The notes: generated by a model from the letters alone, not told the origin. Counted from the stretch's first letter, positions 9,777-18,991 are shown. The stretch is DNA of 64,000 nt from Woeseia sp. (GCA_021773015.1 JAJFKW010000004.1:186001-250000); one strand, 5' to 3'. Made by a program: numbers and translations.

Positions 9777-12228
9777 CGTTTGCCCCGTTGACGTCTCTAA
9801 GCCGCTCTTGACTGGTATCAAACGGACTCTCTGGTAGCACCGTCGCCCGATACAATTTGCCCAAAATTTCTATCTCAACTTCTGTACCAACCTGAGATAG
9901 CTCTGGATTCAGCATACCGAGCGCAATTGATTTGCCCAAACGGAATCCATAACCACCACCGGTCGCGCGTCCGACAACTTCGCCATCCTTAGTCAACGCA
10001 TTGTTTCCTAACGCATCGGCATCAACAACGTCGTGAACTTCTAGCGTCACGAATGCGTTATCCGCGCCTCTCTTTTGCCACGCCAGCAACGCATCTCTGC
10101 CCAAGAAATCGCCTTTGGCCGGATGTACGAATCGATCCATGCCAGACTCATATGCGGAGTACTCGATCGACAGCTCGGTGCCTACCATTCGGTAGGATTT
10201 CTCGAGCCGCATTGAGTCCATTGCGCGAATGCCGAACGGCCGTATTCCCAGATCTTCACCTGCAGAAAAAAGTGCGTCAAATATATGATTTTGATATTCG
10301 ATCGGATGATGTAGCTCCCAACCCAATTCACCTACATAGTTAACGCGCATTGCGTTTGCAGGGGCCATGCCGACGACAATATCCTTTGCCGTCAGCCAAC
10401 GAAAAGCTTCATTGGAAAAGTCACTTTGTGATACGCGCTGCATGAGTGTTCGAGATCTTGGACCGGCAACGACCAGGACACCGGTAGCACCGGTCAATTG
10501 CGTAAATTGAACACTGCCATCGGTCGGCATATTCTTTTTCAAGTAATCGTGATCGAGCCGCTGCAACGCACCGGCGGACACCAAATAAAACGAATCTGCA
10601 GCGTCGCGCCTGATCGTAAATTCGGAATGCACACCGCCACGGCTATTGAGTGCGTGGCACAACCCTATGCCACCAATCTTCTTCGGCAGTTTATTCGCCA
10701 CCAGATAGTCGAGAAATTTCTCTGCGCCGGGACCGCTAATTTGGCATTTCGCAAAGGCCGTCATATCGAGCACGCCAACGCTGGTGGTGACGTTGGCCAC
10801 TTCCTCGCGAATCGCTTCGAACCAGCGCGAACGACGGAACGACCAATCGTCTTCCTGCGGCATACCATCCGTGGCAAAAAAGTTTGCTCGCTCCCAGCCA
10901 AATCGCTGACCGAAGACGGCGCCCATTTCTTTGAGCCGGTCGTAGCAAGGTGCGGTACGTAACGGCCGGCCGGCTTCACGTTCTTCATCCGGGAAGTGTG
11001 TAACGAAAACGTTGGCGTACGTTTCTTCGTTTTTCGCTTGCAAATATCCCTTGGTCGCGTAGTCGCCGAATCGCCGCGGCTCGACGCCCAGCATGTCGAT
11101 GGTAGGCTCGCCCTCAACAATCCACTCCGCAAGTTGCCAACCCGCGCCGCCGGCTGCGGTTATGCCAAAACTATGACCTTCGTTCAGCCAAAAATTGTCA
11201 ACATCCCATGCTGGTCCGATGATCGGATTTCCATCGGGCGTGTACGCAATTGCGCCGTTATACACTTGCTTCATGCCAACTTCGCCAAATGCGGGAACGC
11301 GCTCCATACAAGCCTCGATATGCGGCGCCAATCGATCGATGTCCTCCTGAAAGAGTTCGTACTCAGCCTTCGGGTCTGGGCCATCCACATAACAACAAGG
11401 CGCGCCCTTCTCATATGGCCCTAAGATAAAGCCGCCGTTTTCCTCACGTAAATACCAAGAGTTATCGGATTCGCGCAGCACAGCCATCTCTGGCTCACCC
11501 GCGGCACGACGTCGTTGTAGTTCTGGATGCGGTTCGGTAACGATGTATTGGTGCTCGACCGGAATTACTGGAATGTCGAGACCGACCATGGCGCCAGTTT
11601 GCCGTGCGTAATTACCGCTCGCCGATACAATGTGCTCACAACGGATCTCGCCCTTATCGGTCGAGACAATCCAATCACCCGATGCGTCACGATCGATCGC
11701 CAGCACGGAAGTGCCGCGCATAATCGTTGCGCCTCTGGCACGCGCACCTTTCGCGAGTGCTTGGGTTAAGTCTGCTGGTTGAATATAACCGTCGTCGGGA
11801 TGATAAATACCGCCAACCAGTCCGTCCGTCACACACATTGGCCACAAGGCGGCAATTTGTGCGGGCGTTAGAAACTCGACGTTGATGCCAATCGTTCTTG
11901 CCGTCGCGGCGTACTGGTAGTATTCATCCATGCGATCTTCGTTCATTGCGAGCCGCAAGTTGCCCACTTGATGAAAGCCGACTGCCTGTCCGGTTTCTTC
12001 TTCCAACTGCCGGTAAAGATTGACCGAATACTTATGAATCTGGCCGACGCTGTAACTCATATTGAACAACGGTAGCAGTCCCGCCGCGTGCCAGGTTGAG
12101 CCGGATGTCAGCTCGCCTTTTTCCAACAAAATTACGTCGTCGCCCCAATCTTTTTTGGCAAGGTGATATAGGGTGCCAACGCCCACGACGCCACCACCGA
12201 TGACGACTACCCGCGCCCGTGATTTCAT
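9769..12228 (-). CDS. Dimethylglycine/sarcosine dehydrogenase-like FAD enzyme with GcvT domain
   Basis: This 819-residue protein has the four-domain layout of dimethylglycine and sarcosine dehydrogenases: a DAO FAD domain (RVVVIGGGVVGVGTLYHLAK at residues 5-24), an FAO_M linker domain, and GcvT N- and C-terminal domains that bind tetrahydrofolate. The segment GSTWHAAGL carries the histidine that covalently binds FAD in the mitochondrial enzymes. It should convert dimethylglycine to sarcosine and make 5,10-methylene-THF; a sarcosine or other N-methyl substrate cannot be excluded. It lies directly upstream of GFA-soxBDAG, which take the product to glycine. Confidence 0.88.
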   Translation of the reverse strand: MKSRARVVVIGGGVVGVGTLYHLAKKDWGDDVILLEKGELTSGSTWHAAGLLPLFNMSYSVGQIHKYSVNLYRQLEEETGQAVGFHQVGNLRLAMNEDRMDEYYQYAATARTIGINVEFLTPAQIAALWPMCVTDGLVGGIYHPDDGYIQPADLTQALAKGARARGATIMRGTSVLAIDRDASGDWIVSTDKGEIRCEHIVSASGNYARQTGAMVGLDIPVIPVEHQYIVTEPHPELQRRRAAGEPEMAVLRESDNSWYLREENGGFILGPYEKGAPCCYVDGPDPKAEYELFQEDIDRLAPHIEACMERVPAFGEVGMKQVYNGAIAYTPDGNPIIGPAWDVDNFWLNEGHSFGITAAGGAGWQLAEWIVEGEPTIDMLGVEPRRFGDYATKGYLQAKNEETYANVFVTHFPDEEREAGRPLRTAPCYDRLKEMGAVFGQRFGWERANFFATDGMPQEDDWSFRRSRWFEAIREEVANVTTSVGVLDMTAFAKCQISGPGAEKFLDYLVANKLPKKIGGIGLCHALNSRGGVHSEFTIRRDAADSFYLVSAGALQRLDHDYLKKNMPTDGSVQFTQLTGATGVLVVAGPRSRTLMQRVSQSDFSNEAFRWLTAKDIVVGMAPANAMRVNYVGELGWELHHPIEYQNHIFDALFSAGEDLGIRPFGIRAMDSMRLEKSYRMVGTELSIEYSAYESGMDRFVHPAKGDFLGRDALLAWQKRGADNAFVTLEVHDVVDADALGNNALTKDGEVVGRATGGGYGFRLGKSIALGMLNPELSQVGTEVEIEILGKLYRATVLPESPFDTSQERLRDVNGANDG

Positions 12229-12384
12229 TGCCGAATCCTTGAAACTATTGCGTTTTTCGCCAGTGCGCAGCGCTGCCGACGGTCATATTGTGGACCTCAG
12301 TCTAAATGAGCACTACAACGACCCGATGCCCAAAAACGACTGAGCAGGGGCTATATGCGTCACGAACTGAATTCGCTTCGGCAC

Positions 12385-13506
12385 TTAAGCGGATCCCTGC
12401 CATTGCGTGTCATGCACAATTACCGCTCGCTTCTCTCCATCGGCGTCAACGGTTAATGTCGTCCCCACCGATGAGTAATCCGCATCGACAATGGCAAACG
12501 CGATATTGGCCGCAAACTTCGGCGAATACACTTGTGTCGTCACGATGCCAACCTCATCGTCGGATGCATCCAATACTTTCCAGGTGTTGCGCGGCGAATC
12601 GAGCTTGTCTCCGCCGATGATCAGATTGACCAGACGTTTCTTGGGGCCAGTCTTCGCAATTTTCGCGAGTGCGTCACGACTCATGTACTCAGCTGGCTTA
12701 TCAAGGTTCATAAATTTTTCTAGACCAGCCTCGAACGGATCGCTCGAGATAGTCATATCACTGCCATACGACTTCAGCCCCGACTCCACTCGTTCAATAA
12801 AATTCGGTCCACCCGATCGAATATTGTATTTTTGTCCTGCTTCCCAAAACACATCCCAAAGGTCCAGGCCCTTGTTCGAGTCCTGCAAGTACACTTCGAA
12901 ACCGCCCTGCCCACTCCACCCTGACCGCGCCAACAATACGTCTGTGCCGGCAATGGTCGTTTCGATAAAACGAAAGAACTTGATGTCTCTGGTGTGCTCC
13001 CCTACGACATCGGCAACCAAATTATCCGCTTTCGGCCCTTGCAGACCGAGTGGGCTGACATCCGGTTCAAAAACATCAACGTCAAACCCACGGCCGTAGG
13101 CTACGCCCTTCACCCACAACAATACATCGGAGTCAGCTATCGATAACCAAAAACGGTCCTTGGCTAAGCGCAGAACGATAGGGTCATTAATAACCCCGCC
13201 ATTTTCGTCACATAGGGGCGCATACATACACTGTCCAATGTCGCAGCGGGAAACATCGCGAGGTGAAATTAACTCGACCAGCTGCAACGCATCACGACCG
13301 ACAATTTCGACCTGACGCTCCGCCGCTACGTCCCAGATTTGTACATGCTCGCAGAGGTGCTCGCGGTCGGACTCCATATCGTCAAACACGATGGGTAATG
13401 TCATTTTATTGTACAGGGTAAATACTTGGACTCCCTGCTCTAGTACGCGTTGCTCGTATGGCGACGCACGAAGCCGCCGCGATAGCAACATTGGAACGAT
13501 TGGCAC
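12385..13506 (-). CDS. DmdA-like aminomethyltransferase-family protein
   Basis: This protein of about 373 residues belongs to the GcvT/DmdA family of THF-dependent methyl-accepting enzymes. It has the DmdA-like segments HVQIWDVAAERQVEI, LISPRDVSRCDIGQCMYAPL, RFWLSIADSDVLLWVKG and VDVFEPDVSPLGLQGPKAD. True DmdA demethylates DMSP, but close relatives of unknown substrate sit beside betaine genes, as here between the corrinoid activator and dimethylglycine dehydrogenase. The frame opens at GTG 13539, but GTG 13506 has a good upstream GGAGAG and is preferred; ATG 13491 is also possible. I would not call it a DMSP demethylase from sequence alone. Confidence 0.8.
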   Translation of the reverse strand: MPIVPMLLSRRLRASPYEQRVLEQGVQVFTLYNKMTLPIVFDDMESDREHLCEHVQIWDVAAERQVEIVGRDALQLVELISPRDVSRCDIGQCMYAPLCDENGGVINDPIVLRLAKDRFWLSIADSDVLLWVKGVAYGRGFDVDVFEPDVSPLGLQGPKADNLVADVVGEHTRDIKFFRFIETTIAGTDVLLARSGWSGQGGFEVYLQDSNKGLDLWDVFWEAGQKYNIRSGGPNFIERVESGLKSYGSDMTISSDPFEAGLEKFMNLDKPAEYMSRDALAKIAKTGPKKRLVNLIIGGDKLDSPRNTWKVLDASDDEVGIVTTQVYSPKFAANIAFAIVDADYSSVGTTLTVDADGEKRAVIVHDTQWQGSA

Positions 13507-13556
13507 GCTGTTCTCTCCTTCAAAAATAGGTGCGAGCACTGCTTGTGTGGATTGGA

Positions 13557-15575
13557 CTAGGCTTGCTTGCGCCGCCGACGCGGCCTAGCTCTATCTCGTT
13601 CGATTGAGACAATTTTTGTCTCAGGTTTTTTGATTTCCGAAAACAAATTCGGAAATTCATCACGTTTGTTCGGAAACGCCATCGCATCAACGAAATATTC
13701 CTGAAACTTTGATTCAACTGCAGTTTCGATTTTCTCGATCTTTCGAACTATACCTTCTAGCTCGCGCCGTGAACCGACGTTCAACAGTGCAATTCTTGCG
13801 CCCGTCCCCGCTGCGTTACCGGCACTTGCGACATTAGCCAGCTTACAATCGGGCACAAGCCCCAAAACCATCGCATATTTGGTATCGATGTGGGACCCGA
13901 ATGCCCCGGCAAGTCGAATGCGATCCACGCCTGCCAAGCCTGCCCGATCCAACAGGAGCTTTACGCCAGCGTAAAGCGCCGCTTTCGCAAGTTGGATTTG
14001 TCTGACGTCATTTTGCGTCACCACAATTGGACGTTCGCCGTCGAGCAAAACGTAGGAAAACGTTCGCTCTTGAGCAACTACTCGTGGTGATTTGCTCGCC
14101 ATCGAACCATCAACGACGCCGTCTTCAGAAATAATCCCTGCGAGGTACATTTCTGCTACAACTTCGATTATTCCCGAGCCACAAATACCGGTTACACCAA
14201 ATTTTTCGATTGATCCGGCAAATCCCGCTTCATCGGACCAGAGCTCCGAACCGATGACGCTAAAGCGGGCTTGCAGAGTATCTGGATCAATGCGGACCCT
14301 TTCAATCGCACCAGGCGCTGCGCGTTGGCCACAGCTAATTTGGGCGCCCTCAAACGCGGGACCCGTTGGACTGGAACAAGCAAGAAGCCGGTCACGATTA
14401 CCAAGAACAATTTCTGCGTTTGTCCCAACGTCAACGACTAGCGAAATTTCGTCCATCAAGTGCGGCTCTTCCGCCAGCACCATCGCCGCGGCATCGGCAC
14501 CAACATGTCCCGCTATGCATGGCAAAACGTAGACCACCGCAGCCGGGCTAATCGCGAGACCCACATTTGCGGCGGGTAGATTCAATGCCTCATCGGTCAC
14601 CAGTGCAAATGGCGCCCCACCAAGTTCGACCGGGCTAAGGCCGAGAAATAAATGGTGCATAATTGGATTGCCCGCGATGGTTACTTCAAGAATATCGGTT
14701 TGTTCAATTTCTCCTTCTGCACAAACTTCGGCGATCAACTCATTTATGCCGCTGCGCACGACCGCTGTCATTTCCTCTGCGCCCTCGGGGTGCATAAGCA
14801 CATAGGAAACGCGGCTCATCAAATCTTCGCCGAAACGAATTTGTGGATTCATGATGCCGCCGCTTGCGGCCACCGACCCGGTCGTCAAATTTACAAGCTG
14901 TGCGGCGATCGTTGTCGAGCCGATGTCAACGGCAAGCCCATATGCGTTGTCGCGAAATCCTGGCCAGACGGCGATGATTCTTGAGCCGTTGTGCACAGCG
15001 ACCGTTACTTTCCACTCGCCTTGACGCAATGAAGACTGCAGGGTTGGCAACACATCATGCTCAATTTCGAGATCGGAAAGCTGCCATTCCCAAGCCAACG
15101 CGTCCTTCATTCTTTGCAGGTCGCCCTTGGCGTCATGAAGATTCGCCTCCTGAACTTCGACGTAGTAAAGGTGCACGGACGTATCGAGGGTGATATCACG
15201 ATACTCCGCAGCTTTTCTCACGACCTGTCGATGCACCTGACTGCCAGGTGGCACGTCGATAACCAAATCGCCTTGAATCTTCGCCTGGCAACTGAGCCTT
15301 CGGCCTGCCTCTAAGGGTTTCTTGCGGCGTTCGCCATAGCGGGTCTCGGTCTCACTGAATGACGATAGATGATCCGCAGACGAGACGATCGCATGCTTGG
15401 AAAAATTGCCCTCAGAACAAACGATCTGACAGCGGCCGCACAATGCGCGACCGCCACAAACTGAATCGACGTCAACACCCAGGCTGCGAGCAGCATCTAG
15501 AACCGCAGTGCCGTAAGGAAACGTCCCGCGACGGCCCGAAGGAGTAAACACAATTTTTGCTTCTCGTTTGCTCAA
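13557..15575 (-). CDS. ASKHA-domain [2Fe-2S] corrinoid-activating protein (RACE/RamA type, DUF4445)
   Basis: This 672-residue protein pairs an N-terminal plant-type ferredoxin domain with a large C-terminal ASKHA ATPase domain, the architecture of reductive activators of corrinoid enzymes. Cluster cysteines C40, C46, C49 and C96 fit the CX5CX2C...C pattern of a [2Fe-2S] cluster. ATPase-fold segments include YGLAVDIGSTTIAAQLV and LVVDVGTNAEIVLG. Such proteins use ATP to push an electron onto inactive Co(II) corrinoid. Here it should reactivate the corrinoid used by the MttB and methyl-THF methyltransferase genes upstream. The start is TTG with an upstream GGAG. The last 13 residues are very basic (RPRRRRKQA), a tail shared with two neighbours. 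Confidence 0.9.
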   Translation of the reverse strand: MSKREAKIVFTPSGRRGTFPYGTAVLDAARSLGVDVDSVCGGRALCGRCQIVCSEGNFSKHAIVSSADHLSSFSETETRYGERRKKPLEAGRRLSCQAKIQGDLVIDVPPGSQVHRQVVRKAAEYRDITLDTSVHLYYVEVQEANLHDAKGDLQRMKDALAWEWQLSDLEIEHDVLPTLQSSLRQGEWKVTVAVHNGSRIIAVWPGFRDNAYGLAVDIGSTTIAAQLVNLTTGSVAASGGIMNPQIRFGEDLMSRVSYVLMHPEGAEEMTAVVRSGINELIAEVCAEGEIEQTDILEVTIAGNPIMHHLFLGLSPVELGGAPFALVTDEALNLPAANVGLAISPAAVVYVLPCIAGHVGADAAAMVLAEEPHLMDEISLVVDVGTNAEIVLGNRDRLLACSSPTGPAFEGAQISCGQRAAPGAIERVRIDPDTLQARFSVIGSELWSDEAGFAGSIEKFGVTGICGSGIIEVVAEMYLAGIISEDGVVDGSMASKSPRVVAQERTFSYVLLDGERPIVVTQNDVRQIQLAKAALYAGVKLLLDRAGLAGVDRIRLAGAFGSHIDTKYAMVLGLVPDCKLANVASAGNAAGTGARIALLNVGSRRELEGIVRKIEKIETAVESKFQEYFVDAMAFPNKRDEFPNLFSEIKKPETKIVSIERDRARPRRRRKQA

Positions 15576-15600
15576 CAGCTACTCCATCAAGTCCGTAATT

Positions 15601-16506
15601 CTATGCAGACCTTCTGCGGCGCTTGCGGCCAGCACGTGCACCTCGTTCTTCGCCATCCGCGCTCGGCTCTCGATACTTTTTGATCCAGTTCGCGCAATTG
15701 GGATCATGGCCCATCATGACATTAGCACCCATTACCGCCTGCATGACCTCTGCATGCAACGGGCTGGTAATTGCCGAAGTCATTCCGGAACTGATCGCCA
15801 TAGTCAAAAACGCTGCGTTAATACCATTGCGATTCGGTAATCCGAAACTAACGTTGGACGCACCGCACGTCGTATTAACGTGCAATTCTTCGCGAAGGCG
15901 TTTGACGATATGCATAACTTGCTTGCCCGCCGAATTAATGGCACCTATCGGCATAACAAGCGGATCAACGACGACATCCGAATGCGGTATTCCGTAGTCC
16001 GCCGCACGTTCAACGATTTTCTTTGCAACGGCGAACCGAACATCGGGATCTTCCGATATGCCGGTCTCGTCGTTCGAGATCGCAACGACAGCGGCATTGT
16101 ACTTGGCGACCAACGGCAAAACGGTTTCCAGCCTGTCGTCTTCGCCTGTCACCGAATTCACCAACGCTTTACCCTGATACACCGCCAAACCGGACTCAAG
16201 CGCCGCGACGATAGAAGAGTCAATAGAAATTGGCACGTCGGTAACTGACTGCACCAATTGAATGGCTTTCGCCAATATCGCCGGTTCATCGGCGAGTGGT
16301 ATGCCGGCGTTTACATCCAACATATGGGCACCGGCCAAAACCTGTGCTAGTGCGTCCGCCTCCACGCGACTGTAATCGCCGTTTTTCATCTCTTCTGCAA
16401 GAATCTTGCGTCCCGTAGGATTAATTCGTTCACCAATAATGACAAATGGCTGATCGAAGCCGATTCGAACTTCCTTTGTCGCTGATGAAACTACTGTTAC
16501 CGTCAT
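15601..16506 (-). CDS. Methyl-THF:corrinoid methyltransferase (pterin-binding, MtgA-like)
   Basis: This protein of about 301 residues has the dihydropteroate-synthase-like TIM barrel of methyltetrahydrofolate:corrinoid methyltransferases. IGERINPTGR (residues 24-33), DVNAGIPLADE and the later CGASNVSFGLPNR are the pterin-site signatures of the AcsE/MtgA group, not of folate biosynthesis FolP. In the glycine betaine system it would move the methyl group from the corrinoid carrier to THF, giving 5-methyl-THF. ATG 16506 is preferred over the TTG 11 codons upstream because it follows GGAGATAGGAAG. The C-terminus ends in an arginine run (GRKRRRRSA). It lies 25 bases before the activator gene. Confidence 0.88.
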   Translation of the reverse strand: MTVTVVSSATKEVRIGFDQPFVIIGERINPTGRKILAEEMKNGDYSRVEADALAQVLAGAHMLDVNAGIPLADEPAILAKAIQLVQSVTDVPISIDSSIVAALESGLAVYQGKALVNSVTGEDDRLETVLPLVAKYNAAVVAISNDETGISEDPDVRFAVAKKIVERAADYGIPHSDVVVDPLVMPIGAINSAGKQVMHIVKRLREELHVNTTCGASNVSFGLPNRNGINAAFLTMAISSGMTSAITSPLHAEVMQAVMGANVMMGHDPNCANWIKKYREPSADGEERGARAGRKRRRRSA

Positions 16507-16576
16507 TCTTCCTATCTCCAACACCGTATAGTGGTGCAAATTACTCTACATGAATGTCCGCGAATAACCTGTGAAG

Positions 16577-17599
16577 TCAATCCGCTATTTGTTCAAGTCT
16601 GGTTTGCTGATACTTCGGCGGCGCCCATGGGGTTCTTTCGCCCAGCACACCTGACCGTTCTACAATTTCTGCTACGCGATGCTCCTGCCGAAACGCCATA
16701 ACATGTACACCATGCACACCGGCGATTTCTTGCATCTGCTGCATTAACTCGACACAGATTTGTACACCCTCTTTCGCCTGCTCCTTAGCGCCTCTGAGCC
16801 GGGCAATAACTGCGTCGGGAATGTGTACGCCCGCTACGTTCGCACGAATCCACTCTGCCGACTTCGCCGACGCCAATGGACCAACACCTGCCAATATGAA
16901 TACACGTTCATGTGAGCCGGCCTCGCGAACTGCGGCCATATACTTTTTGAATAATTCGACGTCAAAACAATATTGCGTTTGTACGAACTGCGCACCCGCC
17001 TCGATCTTTTTCGCCAGGCGCAGCGGACGATAATCACGCGGTGGTGCGAACGGATTTGCGGCACCACCTAGAAATACTTGCGGTGGACTCGCCAACTTTC
17101 TGCCACTTAAAAATTGACTATCGTCACGCATGCCGCGAATCATGTTAAGAGCCGACATGCAATCCAGATCAAATACCGGTTTCGCTTCGGGGTGATCTCC
17201 ACATTGCACGCCATCGCCGGTCAAACACAGAATATTGGATACGCCCATTGCAGAGGCGCCGAGCACGTCGCCTTGAATCGCAATCCGATTGCGATCGCGA
17301 CAGGAAACTTGCATGACCATTGCATAACCTTGGCGGGTCAATAACGAACACATGCCCACACTCGACATGTGACAATGCGCTCCCGAGCCATCGGTCGCGT
17401 TAATTGCGTCCACATAACCGTCAAACATCGCCGCTCTGGCGAACACCTCGTGCGGGTCGGCGGAATCTGGCGGTGCAATTTCGGCCGTGACGGCAAATAC
17501 ACCTGCCCGCAATACCCGCTCTAGTCGGCCGGGCGAATCATGCCCTGGCAGTATTGGTAGGTTCTCGCCCGGTGTGCTCGGCTCGTCAGCAAATCTCAC
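16577..17599 (-). CDS. 5,10-methylenetetrahydrofolate reductase
   Basis: This is a roughly 340-residue MetF-family flavoenzyme with a TIM barrel. Segments such as VTAEIAPPDSADPHEV, ILCLTGDGVQCGDHPEAK and GAQFVQTQYCFD are family signatures (the last is the folate-site region). It interconverts 5-methyl-THF and 5,10-methylene-THF; in this context it likely runs in the oxidative direction to burn methyl groups from betaine. The open frame extends to 17818 but overlaps the upstream gene. GTG at 17599, just after the upstream TAG, gives a normal family length, with TTG a few codons earlier as an alternative. A partner with a cysteine-rich MTHFR C-terminal domain is encoded directly upstream. Confidence 0.88.
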   Translation of the reverse strand: MRFADEPSTPGENLPILPGHDSPGRLERVLRAGVFAVTAEIAPPDSADPHEVFARAAMFDGYVDAINATDGSGAHCHMSSVGMCSLLTRQGYAMVMQVSCRDRNRIAIQGDVLGASAMGVSNILCLTGDGVQCGDHPEAKPVFDLDCMSALNMIRGMRDDSQFLSGRKLASPPQVFLGGAANPFAPPRDYRPLRLAKKIEAGAQFVQTQYCFDVELFKKYMAAVREAGSHERVFILAGVGPLASAKSAEWIRANVAGVHIPDAVIARLRGAKEQAKEGVQICVELMQQMQEIAGVHGVHVMAFRQEHRVAEIVERSGVLGERTPWAPPKYQQTRLEQIAD

Positions 17600-17603
17600 G
17601 GCG

Positions 17604-18077
17604 CTATTCCGAAACAACTGCGTCGCGACTTGCCGCTGCCCTGCGAACTTCGCGCAGCCACGCGGACGTACCGTGTAACCGATTATCGATGGGTGGCTGA
17701 ACAAACTGAATCGGATACTCTTTCTCCCGTAGTCGTTTGTTTCCTTCCCACGCATTGACCCAAACGCAGTCCATTGTGGCATCCACTTCGCACTTGCCGT
17801 CCATGCGCACACCGCCACACGGCCCGTTGCGCAGACTCTTTGGACAGTTCATTGGGCAGGAAAGCCCTGTCGATCCGACGACACATTGGCCGCAACTCTT
17901 GGAGTCGAGCAAAAACCCTTTAGTCAACTTCTCGACCATCAAGACGGGCTTGTCTATTTTGTCGTAGCCTATAGAACGGAAAATCGGGTGCGCCCTGACG
18001 AGGACATTTTCGAGTACGCCATATACCGATTTCAACCAGCGTGCATTACGCACAGAATACTTGCGCATCCTATACAT
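17604..18077 (-). CDS. Methylene-THF reductase C-terminal catalytic-subunit domain protein (MetV-like, Cys-rich)
   Basis: This 157-residue protein belongs to the family annotated as methylenetetrahydrofolate reductase C-terminal domain, related to MetV of acetogens. Seven cysteines are visible at about residues 62, 65, 74, 78, 87, 96 and 104, within SCGQCVVG, LSCPMNCPKSL and GPCGGVRMDGKCEVD. These suggest a zinc site or iron-sulfur cluster. MetV forms a complex with MetF in acetogens and lets it use other electron carriers; here it is encoded four bases upstream of the MetF-like gene, so a similar complex is likely. The electron partner is unknown. Confidence 0.85.
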   Translation of the reverse strand: MYRMRKYSVRNARWLKSVYGVLENVLVRAHPIFRSIGYDKIDKPVLMVEKLTKGFLLDSKSCGQCVVGSTGLSCPMNCPKSLRNGPCGGVRMDGKCEVDATMDCVWVNAWEGNKRLREKEYPIQFVQPPIDNRLHGTSAWLREVRRAAASRDAVVSE

Positions 18078-18085
18078 CGGCCTGC

Positions 18086-18394
18086 CTATGGAGACTCCGC
18101 AACGCCGTGGTTGCGTATTAACGTCAATAATTGCTCGTCCGTAAACGCATTTTCCAATCGCGCAGCTTCGGCGCCAGCAATCTCGATAAGGTCAGCGCCA
18201 TCGTTGCAAACTTCAGACACGCGCCGCCACTCTTCAATGTACGCGTCGCTACCGCCCTTACCGGCACGCATTGCCGCGCGGTCGATCGCCTCCTGGAAAC
18301 GGTGGCTCAACTGAACTTTTTCACGAACACGACCACGCTGCACGATGACTTGTGCAGGAATGTCGCGCCAGTAAACGAATATCTTCTTCGCCAT
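18086..18394 (-). CDS. 'Virulence factor' family small protein of MttB clusters
   Basis: This 102-residue soluble protein resembles the family named Virulence_fact, a label with no proven function. The N-terminus reads KKIFVYWRDIPAQVIVQRGR, and a mid-protein AIDRAAMRAGKGGSDAYIEEWRR segment is also characteristic of the family. It is predicted to be alpha/beta and cytoplasmic. It directly abuts the DUF1638 stop codon and is followed after eight bases by the MetV-like gene. The family repeatedly accompanies non-pyrrolysine MttB genes in proteobacteria, which argues for a role in corrinoid methyl transfer and against virulence. That link is from family knowledge and this context; no reaction can be assigned. 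Confidence 0.8.
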   Translation of the reverse strand: MAKKIFVYWRDIPAQVIVQRGRVREKVQLSHRFQEAIDRAAMRAGKGGSDAYIEEWRRVSEVCNDGADLIEIAGAEAARLENAFTDEQLLTLIRNHGVAESP

Positions 18395-18991
18395 TTACGA
18401 TCCGCCCGCGACCTTCCGCAAGCTGCTTTCGAGCTCACCGTAGCCACAAAACAAATATTCATAATCTAGCCGCAAATAGTCTGCTGCTTTTTTCGCTTGT
18501 GCAATTAGCGTTTCATCATGTGTCTGCGCCATATAGATGACTCGACGGTAATTGCCGAAGTAGGCATCTCTTAATTCAGGATGTTTATCGATACCCAGCG
18601 CAGCCACTACCAGGCTTTCGAAATGACGCACCAGGAAGTCGGTCAGATAGAAGGTACCCGGCTCTGCATCGGCCAGCTCATTGAAACGCTCTGCGCCTGC
18701 AAAAAACTGATAGCAGTGGGCACCCGGCAATCGTTCCAAACCTTCTTCATCAATAATTTTATCGATTTCACCCGCCGTTCCACATTCTGCGTAGCCAACA
18801 TATATTTTTTCGTAGTCGTCGCGGTACCGGTTTATTCGGTCGCGTAACTCTGCGCCGATTTTTTCGGGGCGAAAGTGTAGCTTTGCATCTATGCACTTCA
18901 TATGCAGATGCTCCCAGCCGTGGGTCTTTTTTAGCGCATTGATTTCTCTAGCTAAGGCGCCACACGCAATAACCAATACAGGTTTAACCAT
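18395..18991 (-). CDS. DUF1638 domain protein
   Basis: This 198-residue protein is a clear DUF1638 member: VLVIACGALAREI near the N-terminus, KCIDAKLHFRPEKI, GYAECGTAGEID and GAHCYQFF. Cysteines C10, C33, C70, C93 and C182 and H92 sit in the conserved segments and could form a metal or cofactor site. The family's function is unknown, but its genes are typically next to MttB-type methyltransferases, as here, 42 bases after the mttB-like stop. No B12-binding DxHxxG motif is visible. Its role may be in corrinoid loading, electron transfer or methyl transfer; this is speculation. Confidence 0.85.
   Translation of the reverse strand: MVKPVLVIACGALAREINALKKTHGWEHLHMKCIDAKLHFRPEKIGAELRDRINRYRDDYEKIYVGYAECGTAGEIDKIIDEEGLERLPGAHCYQFFAGAERFNELADAEPGTFYLTDFLVRHFESLVVAALGIDKHPELRDAYFGNYRRVIYMAQTHDETLIAQAKKAADYLRLDYEYLFCGYGELESSLRKVAGGS

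Noticed and set aside
12385-13506. Calling this DMSP demethylase dmdA
   Set aside because: The blocks are DmdA-like, but the family has close relatives of other function and the gene lies among betaine genes. A tree is needed.
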